Shown: positions 45,205-53,956 of the stretch, piece after piece | Position numbering within the stretch: position 1 is the first letter of the stretch | Layout of the letters: the number at the start of each line of letters is the position of its first letter | Assembly: GCA_003265975.1 (NCBI GenBank) | Contig: QFBU01000004.1 | Location: 1-64,000 of the forward strand | DNA from: Candidatus Marinamargulisbacteria bacterium SCGC AAA071-K20 | GTDB lineage: Bacteria; Margulisbacteria; Marinamargulisbacteria; GCA-2716485; AAA071-K20 | Direction of reading: 5' to 3' | DNA length: 64,000 nucleotides | Translations under genes and position numbers: made by a program | Notes under the pieces: generated by a model | What the model was told of the DNA's origin: nothing | The model's input: the letters and a program-made list of their open reading frames with translations, nothing else | The model's database searches: none

Positions 45205-47010
45205 ATGAAAGAAAAAAAGTTTTTATGGCAGCTGTACCCCTCATATTTAATCGTTATCGCGATTTCGTTAGTTCTAATGTTTGTTTATACCTCAGGAATG
45301 TTTAAAACATTTTATATCGACCAAACAACAATAGACTTAAAAGCACGAACCGAATTAGTAGAAAGCCAGGCTCACTATTTTGTAGCCAATAAACGTTATG
45401 ATGACTTGTCCGCTTTACTTACTAAAACAGGTCAAAAGGTAAGTACACGTTTTAGCATCATTAATGCTAAAGGCACTGTTCTTGCTGACTCGGATCAAGA
45501 GGCGTCAGTGATGGATAATCATAGTACGCGTCCAGAATTAATATTAGCTCTCAATGGACAATGGGGCGTAGCTACTAGATATAGTAAAACGCTTCAAACA
45601 GAGATGTTGTACGTAGCTAAGCCGATCATTTTGAACAATGAAGTTGTCGGGGCGATTAGAAGTTCAATACCTATGAATAACTTAGACGACACACTTGCCC
45701 TACTCACCAAAAAGGGACTGATTTGGGCAGGGTTAATTTGTATATTTTCGGGCTTTGTAGGGATTGCTGTCTCTCGTAAAATAACTAAGCCTATCGCCGC
45801 TCTCACAAAAGGAGCCGAGGAATTTTCTGAAGGTAATTTTGATTATATAATAACGGCTCCAGACACAAAAGAGTTTCGAACACTCTCCAATTCTCTTAAT
45901 AATATGGCCGGGCAATTAAAAGAAAGAATGCGCACTATTTTAAAGCAGTCTCAAGAAAAAGAGTCTATTTTGTCCAACATGTCAGAAGGCGTTATTACCG
46001 TAGATAAGGACAAAAAAATCACAACCATTAACCAAGCGGCTAAAACTTATTTTTGTAATAACCAAGCCGACTTAATTGGTAGGTCCGTCGAAGAAGTCAT
46101 CAGAAACACAACCATTCAGACACTTATTCAGAAGGCGTTAGACAATCAAGTTTCAGTTGAAACAGACATCACAATTTCACATCCACAACCATACCAATTA
46201 CAAGCGCAAGGAACATGCTTATTAGACTCACATAATAAGTGCACTGGGGCTTTAATTGTAATACATAATATTACTCATATAAAAAAGCTAGAGGCGATAA
46301 GAACAAATTTTGTAGCTAACGTATCTCACGAACTCAAAACACCAGTGACGCTTATAAAAGGATTTTTAGAAACATTATTTAGAGGCGCTGCAGACAATAA
46401 AGTAGAGAGAGACGAGTTTCTCAGCATCATCCAAGACCATGCTAATAGGCTTGATGCCATTATTGAAGATCTGTTGAGTTTGTCTAGAATTGAACAAGAA
46501 AACAACGAAGAAAGCATCGAAACTAATACTGAAATTTTAAATAATGTGATTAAACAAGCGGTTAATTTTTGCAGTAAGAACGCACAAAATAGACATACCA
46601 AATTAATTTTTAACTCATCAAAAGACATTTTATCAAAAATCAACTTTACGTTAATGGAGCAAGCCGTCATAAACTTAATAGACAACGCCATTAAATACAG
46701 TCCAGAAAATAGTACGGTTAAAATTGATATAACACAGTCGTCTTTAGAAACAATCATTACAGTGTCCGACCAGGGTGTGGGCATCCCCAAGACTCATATC
46801 CCTCATTTATTTGAACGATTTTATAGAGTAGACAAAGCCAGAAGTAGAGAGATTGGAGGAACTGGCTTGGGGCTTTCTATAGTAAAGCATATTGCACAAG
46901 CACATAAAGGGAGTGTGTCTGTTAACAGTAAAGAGAATGAGGGAAGTCACTTTTTAATTCACATCCCCACCACCCAATCAAACAAAGAGGAGGAAAATAA
47001 TAATGGTTAA
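45205..47010 (+). CDS. phoR: Phosphate-regulon sensor histidine kinase, PhoR
   Basis: The 601-residue protein has a first transmembrane helix (about 10-32), a periplasmic sensor region to about 170 (ESQAHYFVANKRYDDLSALL), a second helix (about 172-192), HAMP, a PAS domain (about 255-355), HisKA with H375 in VANVSHELKTPVT, and the ATPase domain with NLIDNAIKYS, DQGVGIPK and GGTGLGLSIVKH. It phosphorylates PhoB. It starts at the phoB stop and overlaps phoU. Confidence 0.94.
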   Translation: MKEKKFLWQLYPSYLIVIAISLVLMFVYTSGMFKTFYIDQTTIDLKARTELVESQAHYFVANKRYDDLSALLTKTGQKVSTRFSIINAKGTVLADSDQEASVMDNHSTRPELILALNGQWGVATRYSKTLQTEMLYVAKPIILNNEVVGAIRSSIPMNNLDDTLALLTKKGLIWAGLICIFSGFVGIAVSRKITKPIAALTKGAEEFSEGNFDYIITAPDTKEFRTLSNSLNNMAGQLKERMRTILKQSQEKESILSNMSEGVITVDKDKKITTINQAAKTYFCNNQADLIGRSVEEVIRNTTIQTLIQKALDNQVSVETDITISHPQPYQLQAQGTCLLDSHNKCTGALIVIHNITHIKKLEAIRTNFVANVSHELKTPVTLIKGFLETLFRGAADNKVERDEFLSIIQDHANRLDAIIEDLLSLSRIEQENNEESIETNTEILNNVIKQAVNFCSKNAQNRHTKLIFNSSKDILSKINFTLMEQAVINLIDNAIKYSPENSTVKIDITQSSLETIITVSDQGVGIPKTHIPHLFERFYRVDKARSREIGGTGLGLSIVKHIAQAHKGSVSVNSKENEGSHFLIHIPTTQSNKEEENNNG

Positions 47011-47680
47011 TCCAATAGAAGCCGCTATTAAAGACTTAAATAACCAATTTATAAGGTACTGCACCAGTGTAGAAGAAAATGTTCATTTAGCGGTAAAAAC
47101 ATTTATGCAATCCGAACAAGTAAATGTACAAACGGTGATAGACAAAGAAAAAGAGATCGACCAAATGGAAATAGCGATAGAAGAAGAGTGCCTGTCTATT
47201 ATGGCGAGGTATCAGCCGCTAGCCAAAGATTTACGATTTATAGTTGGCATTTTAAAAATGAACAATGACCTAGAACGTATTGGTGACTTAGCGGTAAATA
47301 TCGTAAAAAAAGTAAAAGTTTTTTCAGAGAATCAAACTAGTGTGTCTAAAGAAGGGGTGTCTTTCTTTTTACCAGAAATGATACAAAAAGTATTAGACAT
47401 GCTTAAAAAGAGTTTAGACTCATTTACAAAACAAGATCCCCATTTAGCACGAGAAGTTTGTAAAATTGACGATGAAGTGGACCATTTAAAACAAGAAATG
47501 AAGGTATTAGTTTTAAATAAAATGAAAGACTCACCAGATGACCTCAGACAACTTAGTAGTGTACTAAGAAATTCTTACCACTTAGAACGCATTGCCGATT
47601 TGTCTACAAATATTGCCGAGGATGTTATTTACTTTGTTGAAGGCGACATAATCCGTCATGGCGGATTGCTAGAAAAGTAA
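47003..47680 (+). CDS. phoU: Phosphate-signalling regulator, PhoU
   Basis: The 225-residue all-helical protein has two PhoU repeats with the metal-binding E/D patterns: MARYQPLAKDLRFIVGILKM, DLERIGDLAVNI, then LSSVLRNSYHLERIADLSTN. PhoU links the Pst transporter to PhoR and represses the system when phosphate is plentiful. It is the last gene of the eight-gene unit. Confidence 0.95.
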   Translation: MVNPIEAAIKDLNNQFIRYCTSVEENVHLAVKTFMQSEQVNVQTVIDKEKEIDQMEIAIEEECLSIMARYQPLAKDLRFIVGILKMNNDLERIGDLAVNIVKKVKVFSENQTSVSKEGVSFFLPEMIQKVLDMLKKSLDSFTKQDPHLAREVCKIDDEVDHLKQEMKVLVLNKMKDSPDDLRQLSSVLRNSYHLERIADLSTNIAEDVIYFVEGDIIRHGGLLEK

Positions 47681-47750
47681 CAACGTCATTTTTGAGTGTA
47701 AACTATATTACTTAATTAAGAACAAAAACCAAAGCACCTAAATAAAAGTC

Positions 47751-47941
47751 CTAAAATAAGAGTCTACAGCTTTTTCTGCCAGAGTTGCTCAAAACCTCTT
47801 TTCTCTGGACCTCCTTTATTTGAGAGACAAAGGACTCATAGTTTTTCTTGAACTCATCGTGATTCTCAGGGTTCATTCCAGAAGGGTTAATCGAGGTTTG
47901 TTTGTAATTAAATCCTAGCTGATGAAACAGATCAATTAACT
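47751..47941 (-). pseudogene. IS630-type transposase fragment (helix-turn-helix part)
   Basis: The minus-strand frame reads IDLFHQLGFNYKQTSINPSG, then MNPENHDEFKKNYESFVSQI and ends at a TAG. This matches the segment after the DNA-binding domain of IS630-family transposases (..L..LGF.YK......A..E....F...Y). No DDE catalytic domain or terminal repeats are nearby. It fills most of the gap 47681-47976. Confidence 0.6.
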
Positions 47942-47976
47942 AGACTGAACCCTAGTCTCATGAGATAGTTTCTCCT

Positions 47977-48345
47977 ATGATTTTAAAATTGATTCGCTTT
48001 ATATTAGGTCGCTTAATAATTTTTCTAAACTTTGTATTTTCTCCACGAAAAATGAAGAGAACCACAGACAAACAGAACAAGGTAAATAAAGCCTGTGAAA
48101 AATTAAGTTTATACCAATTTTATAGATGCCCCTTTTGTGTGAGAGTTAGACGGATGATGACTCGTTTGAATTTAAATATTGTGTGTTTAGACGTTAAAAA
48201 AAGCAAGAAACATGAAGCTGATTTAATTGCAGGTGGAGGCAAACGAAAAGTGCCTTGTTTACGTATTGAAGAAGACGATAAAGTTACTTGGATGTACGAG
48301 TCTGTAGCTATTAATGAGTATCTAAGCAAACGTTTTGGAAACTAA
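47977..48345 (+). CDS. Membrane-anchored glutaredoxin/GST N-terminal-domain protein
   Basis: Residues 1-22 form a hydrophobic anchor ([20 protein letters not shown]). Residues 40-122 form a thioredoxin fold with [13 protein letters not shown] (active-site CPFC), [10 protein letters not shown] (cis-Pro) and [14 protein letters not shown]. It probably carries out thiol-disulfide exchange or glutathionylation at the membrane. Its stop overlaps the start of the VF530 gene. Confidence 0.85.
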   Translation: MILKLIRFILGRLIIFLNFVFSPRKMKRTTDKQNKVNKACEKLSLYQFYRCPFCVRVRRMMTRLNLNIVCLDVKKSKKHEADLIAGGGKRKVPCLRIEEDDKVTWMYESVAINEYLSKRFGN

Positions 48346-48574
48346 CCCACATAAAAACAACCCGCTTCATGGCATAACGCTTGAACATGTAGTCACTCAT
48401 CTAGTAGATGATCTAGGATGGGAAACGCTGGGGGGCTATGTCAATATAAGATGCTTTACGGAAAACCCTTCAATAAAATCGAGTTTGAAATTTTTAAGAC
48501 GCACACCCTGGGCTCGAGAAAAGGTAGAAAAATTATTTTTAATGCTTCGAGAGGCTGACGATGACGAGATTTAG
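48335..48574 (+). CDS. VF530-family protein (DUF2132)
   Basis: The 79-residue protein has [40 protein letters not shown] and ARE KVE, the conserved VF530 fold, proposed to bind DNA. It starts at TTG within the last codons of the glutaredoxin gene. Function in the cell is not known. Confidence 0.85.
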   Translation: METNPHKNNPLHGITLEHVVTHLVDDLGWETLGGYVNIRCFTENPSIKSSLKFLRRTPWAREKVEKLFLMLREADDDEI

Positions 48575-48676
48575 TTGGTTTGAAAGGTCCCTGAAACAGA
48601 GAATGAATTGTTTTAATGACATCCCTTGATTATAGATTTATTGCCCATCTTTAAGACTCAGAACAAACAAAATACT

Positions 48677-49675
48677 CTAAATCCCCTTGAGTCGTTCCCA
48701 TACTTGTAGCAACAATTCCTTTGAATTTTCAGGACGAGGACTTTGTACGTGAAGCGTTACCTTATCTCCATTTTTATTTAGTAAATAACTGAAAACGGCT
48801 TGTGGTTTATTCGTCCAAGGGTTGCCCATATAGCCATACCTTAGGTCATGAATGAGAATCCCCTCGCCCACTTCGCTTACCTTGTAATATCCTTTTGTAT
48901 AACTTATTAAGGTTTGCGACTGATTGTCGGTATATGTGTCGGCTAGATGGTGATCTTTACTCGAAAAATATAGTGGACCTTGTAATTTATTATCTAACAG
49001 GGAAATCATTCCGTAATAGTAGCCGACCTCTGTTTCTGCTGTTGTTGTCCACAGTATTGTATTAAATACGGTGGGTCTGGTGGTGTATTTTTTCACATCT
49101 AAATTTTGGCTTAGAAATAATTTTTCAAACTGGCCATTTAAGTACAGCTTTACCCCAAGCGCCCACATTAGATATAAAGAACTAAGGCATAGCCCAATAA
49201 TTACTGCATACTTTCGGTAACGGTGTGTTTTAAGAAATAAAGCCACTACAACGGCTATTAGTAATGGGATTGTATATAAAGGATCAATAATAAAAATAGC
49301 ATTTAAAGAAATCCGTTCGGGTAAGGGCCAAAATATTTGAGTCCCCCAGCTGGTGAAACAGTCCAATATAATATGGGTTACTATCCCCCAAAAGAAAATG
49401 GCCCAAATAGTCCAAAAATCTAATTTCTTATTCACCCTACAAGCTAGCTTAGCGATAATGGGAGGCACAACAACCGTAGCCAATAGTGAATGACTAAAGG
49501 CTCGATGATGTTTTAAGTAAAAGAATTCATCTTCGATAAAAAGAGAGGGTATAAAGTCTAGGTCCGACAAAGTGCCTGCAAGTGCGCCCCACAGTAATGC
49601 AGACTTGCCCATTTTTTTTCCAGCAACTGCATAAGCCACAGCGGCACCTAAAACGATTTGTGATAATGAGTCCAT
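48677..49675 (-). CDS. YdjM/DUF457-type membrane-bound metal-dependent hydrolase
   Basis: The protein (about 332 residues) starts at the ATG 49675: MDSLSQIVLGAAVAYAVAGK. It has DLDFIPSLF, YLKHHRAFSHSLL (metal-binding HHR..SHS) and HIILDCFTSWGTQIFWP, the marks of this integral-membrane hydrolase family, with about four helices and a C-terminal soluble domain. The substrate is unknown. A decayed copy of its first 45 codons lies at 52397-52533. Confidence 0.87.
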   Translation of the reverse strand: MDSLSQIVLGAAVAYAVAGKKMGKSALLWGALAGTLSDLDFIPSLFIEDEFFYLKHHRAFSHSLLATVVVPPIIAKLACRVNKKLDFWTIWAIFFWGIVTHIILDCFTSWGTQIFWPLPERISLNAIFIIDPLYTIPLLIAVVVALFLKTHRYRKYAVIIGLCLSSLYLMWALGVKLYLNGQFEKLFLSQNLDVKKYTTRPTVFNTILWTTTAETEVGYYYGMISLLDNKLQGPLYFSSKDHHLADTYTDNQSQTLISYTKGYYKVSEVGEGILIHDLRYGYMGNPWTNKPQAVFSYLLNKNGDKVTLHVQSPRPENSKELLLQVWERLKGI

Positions 49676-49753
49676 GTTTGTGGTCCATATTCTATTACTA
49701 TTTAAAAGAAAGGGATACAAGAATCGCACTTTAGAGTGATTATTTCATCTATA

Positions 49754-49788
49754 ATCATTTGATATGAAATGATTTGTTGTGATATAGT
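49754..49788 (+). promoter_or_regulatory. Promoter with palindromic operator before kamA-ectA-marR
   Basis: A palindrome ATCATTT-GATATG-AAATGAT occupies 49754-49773. Inside it, TTGATA (49759-49764) makes a good -35, and TATAGT (49783-49788) a good -10 with an 18-base spacer. A repressor on the palindrome would block the -35. The MarR gene at the end of the operon is the obvious candidate, as EctR is for ectoine operons. Confidence 0.6.
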
Positions 49789-49823
49789 TTGTTCTCAAGT
49801 TATTTGATTAAAAGGAATTTAAA

Positions 49824-51230
49824 ATTACACCGACTCTAACTGTACTGAAAGAAAGACTTAAAGAAAAAACCTCCACGCAACCGAACTCACCACTACTCAA
49901 CCCTGTTGTTAGTGCTCAAAATGACACATCTCACACTTTTTTTAGAGCAGATTCTTTTTGGAAAAAAATCCCAGCTTATAAAAATGTTGATGAATCAGAA
50001 TTTTTTGATCATTTATTTCAGACAAAACATAGCATTACAAATCAAAAAGGAATGATTGAGTTTTTAGACCAAGTTGCTGATCCAGCATTTGTTAGAGATG
50101 TTAAAAGTGGGTTGCTCAGTGCACCTATGAATATGCGAGTATCGCCTTATTTACTCAGTCTTATAAACTGGGACGCTCCATACGATGATCCTATTAGAAC
50201 TCAATTCATACCCGTTAATTCAACGAGAGAAATTGACCACCCACAGCTACAACTAGACTCTTTACATGAGCAAATCGACTCACCAGTTCCTGGCCTAGTT
50301 CACCGATATAACGACAAAGCCTTGTTTCTTCCTTTAGACGTATGTCCCGTGTATTGCCGTTTTTGTACCCGTAGTTACGCTATTGGTAATGACACTGACT
50401 CTGTGAAAAAAGTTAATTTTGGGTCTAATGTCAAAAAATGGAAAGTTGTTTTTGAATATCTAGCAACACACCCTGAAATTGAAGACGTGGTAGTGTCGGG
50501 CGGAGACGCGTATTTGCTTGCACCTCAACTATTGAAATTAATCGGAGACTCTTTGCTAGATATCCCCTCAATTCGTAGAATTAGGTTTGCTAGTAAGGGC
50601 CCAGCCGTAATGCCTATGAAAATTTTAACTGATCACAAATGGACTGACACATTAACCGATATTGTTACAAAAGGACGTCACCTAAATAAAGAGGTTTGCT
50701 TGCATACACATTTTAACTCCGTTAATGAAATTACAAATATTACCAAACAAGCGATGGATATATTGTTTCAACGAGGGATAAAAGTACGAAACCAAAGCGT
50801 TTTAATTAGAGGCGTCAACGATTCACCAGAAAAAATGATTGCATTAGTTAAAAAACTCTCTTATATGAATATCCAGCCCTACTATGTGTATCAGCACGAC
50901 ATGGTAAAAGGGGTTGAAGAACTAAGAACAAGTGTACAAGAAACGCTTGAAATCGAAAAACAAGTTCGTGGTAGCACGGCAGGCTTCAATACCCCTACTT
51001 TTGTTGTAGATGCACCCGGAGGCGGAGGTAAAAGATGCGCGCATAGTTTTGAGCACTATAACAAACAAACAGGAATCAGTGTTTATAAAAGTCCAAGCGT
51101 AAATAAAGAAAAAACGTATCTATACTTTGACCCAATTAGCTCTCTTTCAGATACCTACAAAGAACTGTGGAAGCAGCCATCAACCCAGCAAGATATGATC
51201 GACATGGCATTAAAGAATGTCCCGTCTTAA
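49824..51230 (+). CDS. kamA: L-lysine 2,3-aminomutase, KamA, with an apparent ATT start
   Basis: The radical-SAM cluster motif is CPVYCRFC (Cys 174, 178, 181 from the ATT) and the PLP site is DAPGGGGKR. The enzyme turns L-lysine into L-beta-lysine. The first in-frame ATG at 50052 would remove the conserved N-terminal region, but the frame is open upstream and encodes it: SFWKKIPAYKNVDESEFFDH, TNQKGMIEFLDQV. The only start with a ribosome-binding site (AAGGA, seven bases) is ATT at 49824; CTG at 49845 is an alternative. The resulting 468 residues are normal for KamA and too long for EpmB. Confidence 0.88.
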   Translation: MTPTLTVLKERLKEKTSTQPNSPLLNPVVSAQNDTSHTFFRADSFWKKIPAYKNVDESEFFDHLFQTKHSITNQKGMIEFLDQVADPAFVRDVKSGLLSAPMNMRVSPYLLSLINWDAPYDDPIRTQFIPVNSTREIDHPQLQLDSLHEQIDSPVPGLVHRYNDKALFLPLDVCPVYCRFCTRSYAIGNDTDSVKKVNFGSNVKKWKVVFEYLATHPEIEDVVVSGGDAYLLAPQLLKLIGDSLLDIPSIRRIRFASKGPAVMPMKILTDHKWTDTLTDIVTKGRHLNKEVCLHTHFNSVNEITNITKQAMDILFQRGIKVRNQSVLIRGVNDSPEKMIALVKKLSYMNIQPYYVYQHDMVKGVEELRTSVQETLEIEKQVRGSTAGFNTPTFVVDAPGGGGKRCAHSFEHYNKQTGISVYKSPSVNKEKTYLYFDPISSLSDTYKELWKQPSTQQDMIDMALKNVPS

Positions 51231-51236
51231 ACAGAC

Positions 51237-51779
51237 ATGAACGAATTCAACTTTAGAGCCCCCGTAAAAGAAGACGCTAAGTTTATATACGAATTAGCCC
51301 AACCATTTAAACCCTATATTGGAACAAGCCCCCTATACACATATTTACTTGTATCTACTCATTTTAGTCAAAGTAGTGTTGTTGTTGAAGATAAAGAAAC
51401 GAAACAAATTATTGGATTTATCTCTGGCTATATCGTTCCGAACAGAGACGAAAAGACATTATTTCTCTGGGAAATAGGCGTTAGGGAAGGGTTTCATGGC
51501 AATGGTCTTTATGTGCGTATGGTTCATCATTTATTAAATCGACTCAATCCGATATGGGTAGACGCTACAGCAAGCCCGTCTAACGATTCTTCTGTGAAAC
51601 GTCTTGTAGTTATTTCAAAAGACATTAATTCACCACTTTCAACATCTGTCTTATTTGAAAAAAAAAGTTTTGGGAAAACAGCGCATGAAGACGAGGTTCT
51701 TTACCGAATTGGTCCTATTACTAAACAAATTAAAAGTAAAGAATACTCTCTTTTTATAGAGACTAATGATAGAATTTAA
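51237..51779 (+). CDS. EctA-like diamino-acid acetyltransferase
   Basis: The 180-residue GNAT aligns with diaminobutyrate acetyltransferase: FRAPVKEDAKFIYELAQ, SPLYTYLLVSTHFSQSSVV, GFISGYIVPNRDEKTLFLWE and IGVREGFHGNGLYVRMVHHL (acetyl-CoA loop). EctA acetylates 2,4-diaminobutyrate in ectoine synthesis, but no ectB or ectC is in this window, and the gene follows kamA by six bases. It therefore probably acetylates beta-lysine to make an N-acetyl-beta-lysine-type osmolyte, the role AblB has in archaea. This substrate is inferred. Confidence 0.82.
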   Translation: MNEFNFRAPVKEDAKFIYELAQPFKPYIGTSPLYTYLLVSTHFSQSSVVVEDKETKQIIGFISGYIVPNRDEKTLFLWEIGVREGFHGNGLYVRMVHHLLNRLNPIWVDATASPSNDSSVKRLVVISKDINSPLSTSVLFEKKSFGKTAHEDEVLYRIGPITKQIKSKEYSLFIETNDRI

Positions 51780-51781
51780 TC

Positions 51782-52252
51782 ATGGAAAATACCGAAACAA
51801 ATATCGTTCTACAATTAAGAAAAATCGTACGCGCTGTAGAGATAAATTCTAGAAAACTATCAACACAATTTAATACAACGCCAGCTCAGCTATTAGCATT
51901 GCGTCAACTTTTAAACTCTCAAGGCAAATATCTTGCAAAGTTAGCAGAAGAAGTGGGTTTGTCTTCTAGTACCATGGTTGGCGTTGTTGACCGACTTGAA
52001 AAAAAGGGATTAGTTATTAGAAACAGAGACCAAAAAGACCGGAGACTGGTTAATATTATTATTACAGATAAAGGAAAGGACTATTTAGAAGATAGTCCCA
52101 AGTTGTTGCAAGATAAACTTACAGATAGCTTGTCTTTGTATCCCGAAAAAGAAAGACTTACAATATTGGAATCGTTAAAAAAGATTACGACTATTTTTGA
52201 CGCACAAGAAATTGATGCGTCACCAGTTTTAGATGCTGGCGGATTAGTTTAA
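51782..52252 (+). CDS. MarR-family regulator, EctR-like
   Basis: The 156-residue protein has the MarR winged helix: AQLLALRQLLNSQGKYLAKL, VGLSSSTMVGVVDRLEKKGL (recognition helix) and RDQKDRRLVNIIITDKGKDY (wing). It starts two bases after the EctA-like gene. MarR-type EctR proteins repress ectoine operons; its place and the palindrome over the operon's -35 suggest autoregulation here. Confidence 0.88.
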   Translation: MENTETNIVLQLRKIVRAVEINSRKLSTQFNTTPAQLLALRQLLNSQGKYLAKLAEEVGLSSSTMVGVVDRLEKKGLVIRNRDQKDRRLVNIIITDKGKDYLEDSPKLLQDKLTDSLSLYPEKERLTILESLKKITTIFDAQEIDASPVLDAGGLV

Positions 52253-52533
52253 TTCTTTTGGTTGATTTGAAAAATTTGTATCGCCTTTTCGGTAGCACTC
52301 ATTACAGTAGACAGGTTTCTCACCATTCGGCTTGAATGGTACTTGGCAATAATGGGAGGCTCGATGATATTTTAGGTGAAAGAATTCATCGTCTATGAAA
52401 AGTGACGGAACAAAGTCTAGGTCGGCCAAGCTTGCTTCAAAAGCGGCCCACAGTAATGCAGACTTGCCCATTTTTTACCGGCAACATCATATGCTACTGC
52501 CGCGCCTAAAACAATTTGTTATAATGAGTCCAT
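52244..52533 (-). pseudogene. Chimeric remnant: YdjM start joined to a CxxC zinc-ribbon end
   Basis: The minus strand from 52533 reads MDSL, a stop, QIVLGAAVAYDVAGK, then (shifted frame) MGKSALLWAAFEASLADLDF, DDEFFHLKYHRASHY and suddenly CQVPFKPNGEKPVYCNECYR to a stop at 52244. The first part copies the start of the YdjM-like gene (48677-49675); the last part copies the middle of the CxxC protein (52554-52880). Both parents lie within 3 kb. The join falls near 52345. It overlaps the marR stop by nine bases. Confidence 0.85.
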
Positions 52534-52553
52534 ACTAACTATTTAGAGACGGA

Positions 52554-52880
52554 TTACTCTAATAATTTAAGTATTCGGTCTAGTTTTAGGTTAATTTGAT
52601 CTAAGGTACCCGTACCGCCTGAAGGACTGTTGTCGGATCTAAACTCACGTCGATTAAGAGGTTTTGGATCTCCTTTTCGGTAGCACTCATTACAGTACAC
52701 TGGCTTTTCACCATTTGGCTTAAATGGCACCTTGCAATTAGTACCACAAGAGTCACATGTAGCGTTACTTAATGTCTTGTTACCCGAGTCTCGCTGTGAT
52801 CTGTTATTAAAGTTTTTTGGAACTGTTTCGTCTGAACGAAACCCCGTAACTTTTTTCTTTTTAAAACCCATAAATCCCAT
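52554..52880 (-). CDS. CxxC-x17-CxxC zinc-ribbon protein
   Basis: The 108-residue protein has a basic N-terminus (MGFMGFKKKKVTGFRSD), a zinc ribbon with CDSCGTNCKVPFKPNGEKPV and YCNECYRKGDP, and a C-terminal amphipathic helix (LDQINLKLDRILKLLE). Ribbons of this exact type (TIGR04272) are found in many uncultured lineages and may bind nucleic acid. No partner is evident. Its ribbon was the source of the chimera next door. The 52881-53133 gap shows nothing. Confidence 0.82.
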   Translation of the reverse strand: MGFMGFKKKKVTGFRSDETVPKNFNNRSQRDSGNKTLSNATCDSCGTNCKVPFKPNGEKPVYCNECYRKGDPKPLNRREFRSDNSPSGGTGTLDQINLKLDRILKLLE

Positions 52881-53133
52881 AATCTACCTCAACTTTTTTT
52901 ATTTGAAATTGCTGAAAATAAGTATTTTCCTGCGTGATGAGTATAGTGGGTTACTCAATATTAGGGAAGAGCAACAAATAGTTTATAGATAAAAGCCAGC
53001 ATTATTAATTATCTAATACGAACACAAGAAAGGTCTTCTTTGGATGGCAGTTTTTGTCAGAGCGTTTGAAATACGTTCACACTTCATATACATAAGTTTC
53101 CGAAATAAAAAGTGACCTGTTAAAATACATAGA

Positions 53134-53697
53134 ATGAACACCAACTATTCGAAAAAGCTTATGATATTTATAGACGGGAGTGTTAACACACAGTCAAAAA
53201 TTGGGTATGGGGCCTATCTTGCCATTTCCGAACTAGGACTTTCTTTAGACCTATTAAAAGGGCAAGTAAAAACAAAGAAATTTGAAGATACCTCTTCAAC
53301 TAAATTAGAATTACAGAATTTGCTATGGGTGCTAAATACTGTGGATATAGCCAGACGACAGGTCATTATTCATACAGATTCTCAGAATATTATAGGTTTG
53401 CAAAATAGGCGTGAACGATTAGAGCGAAAAAATTACAGGTCAAATCAAAATAAGCTCCTTAATAATCATAAGTTATATCAGGAATTTTATAAGTTAACCG
53501 ATACGTTTGATTGTACTTTTGTTAAAGTGAAAGGGCATAAACAATCTAGTCAAAAAGATGATATAGACATACTTTTCACGCTTGTTGATAGAGCCGCCAG
53601 GGACACTCTAAGAGAGATGGAGAACATATTAATCCCTGGCACTCGCCATAGCATCACAGTTAAAAAAAATGCTAAAAACAAAAATTACTCTTATTAG
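53134..53697 (+). CDS. RNase H-like protein
   Basis: The 187-residue protein has the four acidic residues of RNase HI: D in LMIFIDGSVN, E in TKLELQNLLWVLN, D in IIHTDSQNIIGL, and D in LFTLVDRAARDTLRE. VKVKGHK matches the basic region near the substrate. It is longer than E. coli RNase HI and diverged, but all catalytic positions are kept, so cleavage of RNA in RNA:DNA hybrids is likely. Confidence 0.82.
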   Translation: MNTNYSKKLMIFIDGSVNTQSKIGYGAYLAISELGLSLDLLKGQVKTKKFEDTSSTKLELQNLLWVLNTVDIARRQVIIHTDSQNIIGLQNRRERLERKNYRSNQNKLLNNHKLYQEFYKLTDTFDCTFVKVKGHKQSSQKDDIDILFTLVDRAARDTLREMENILIPGTRHSITVKKNAKNKNYSY

Positions 53698-53708
53698 AGG
53701 CACAACAA

Positions 53709-53942
53709 TCAAGACCAAGCTAATTGAGGTACTGTAAATTTAATAGAATGATATACACTTGTCCCAAAAGGTGAAGACGTTGGATATAGTGCACTTTTTG
53801 TAATGTCGATGATATGTTTTGCATAGTCAAGTCGTATACTCTGGGGAAGTGCGACCAATGCTCCTCGATCAAATACAGTATCAACAGGACCTATAAGGTC
53901 TTGTCTAAGCTCAAAAATATCGCCTGCAAATTCAACTAAGTG
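53709..53942 (-). pseudogene. Thiopurine S-methyltransferase (TPMT) fragment
   Basis: The minus-strand frame reads LVEFAGDIFELRQDLIGPVD, TVFDRGALVALPQSIRLDYA and continues to a TGA at 53709. This is the middle of TPMT-family methyltransferases (GD.F.L....LGPVDA.YDRAALVALP...R..Y). The SAM-binding N-terminus is cut off by a stop at 53943, next to the Uup promoter region. It fills the 53698-53956 gap. Confidence 0.8.
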
Positions 53943-53956
53943 TTACTATAGTATCC

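Noticed and set aside
49824..51230. KamA-like gene as EpmB (EF-P beta-lysylation)
   Set aside because: EpmB is about 340 residues and occurs with EpmA; this protein is about 468 residues and is next to an EctA-like gene.
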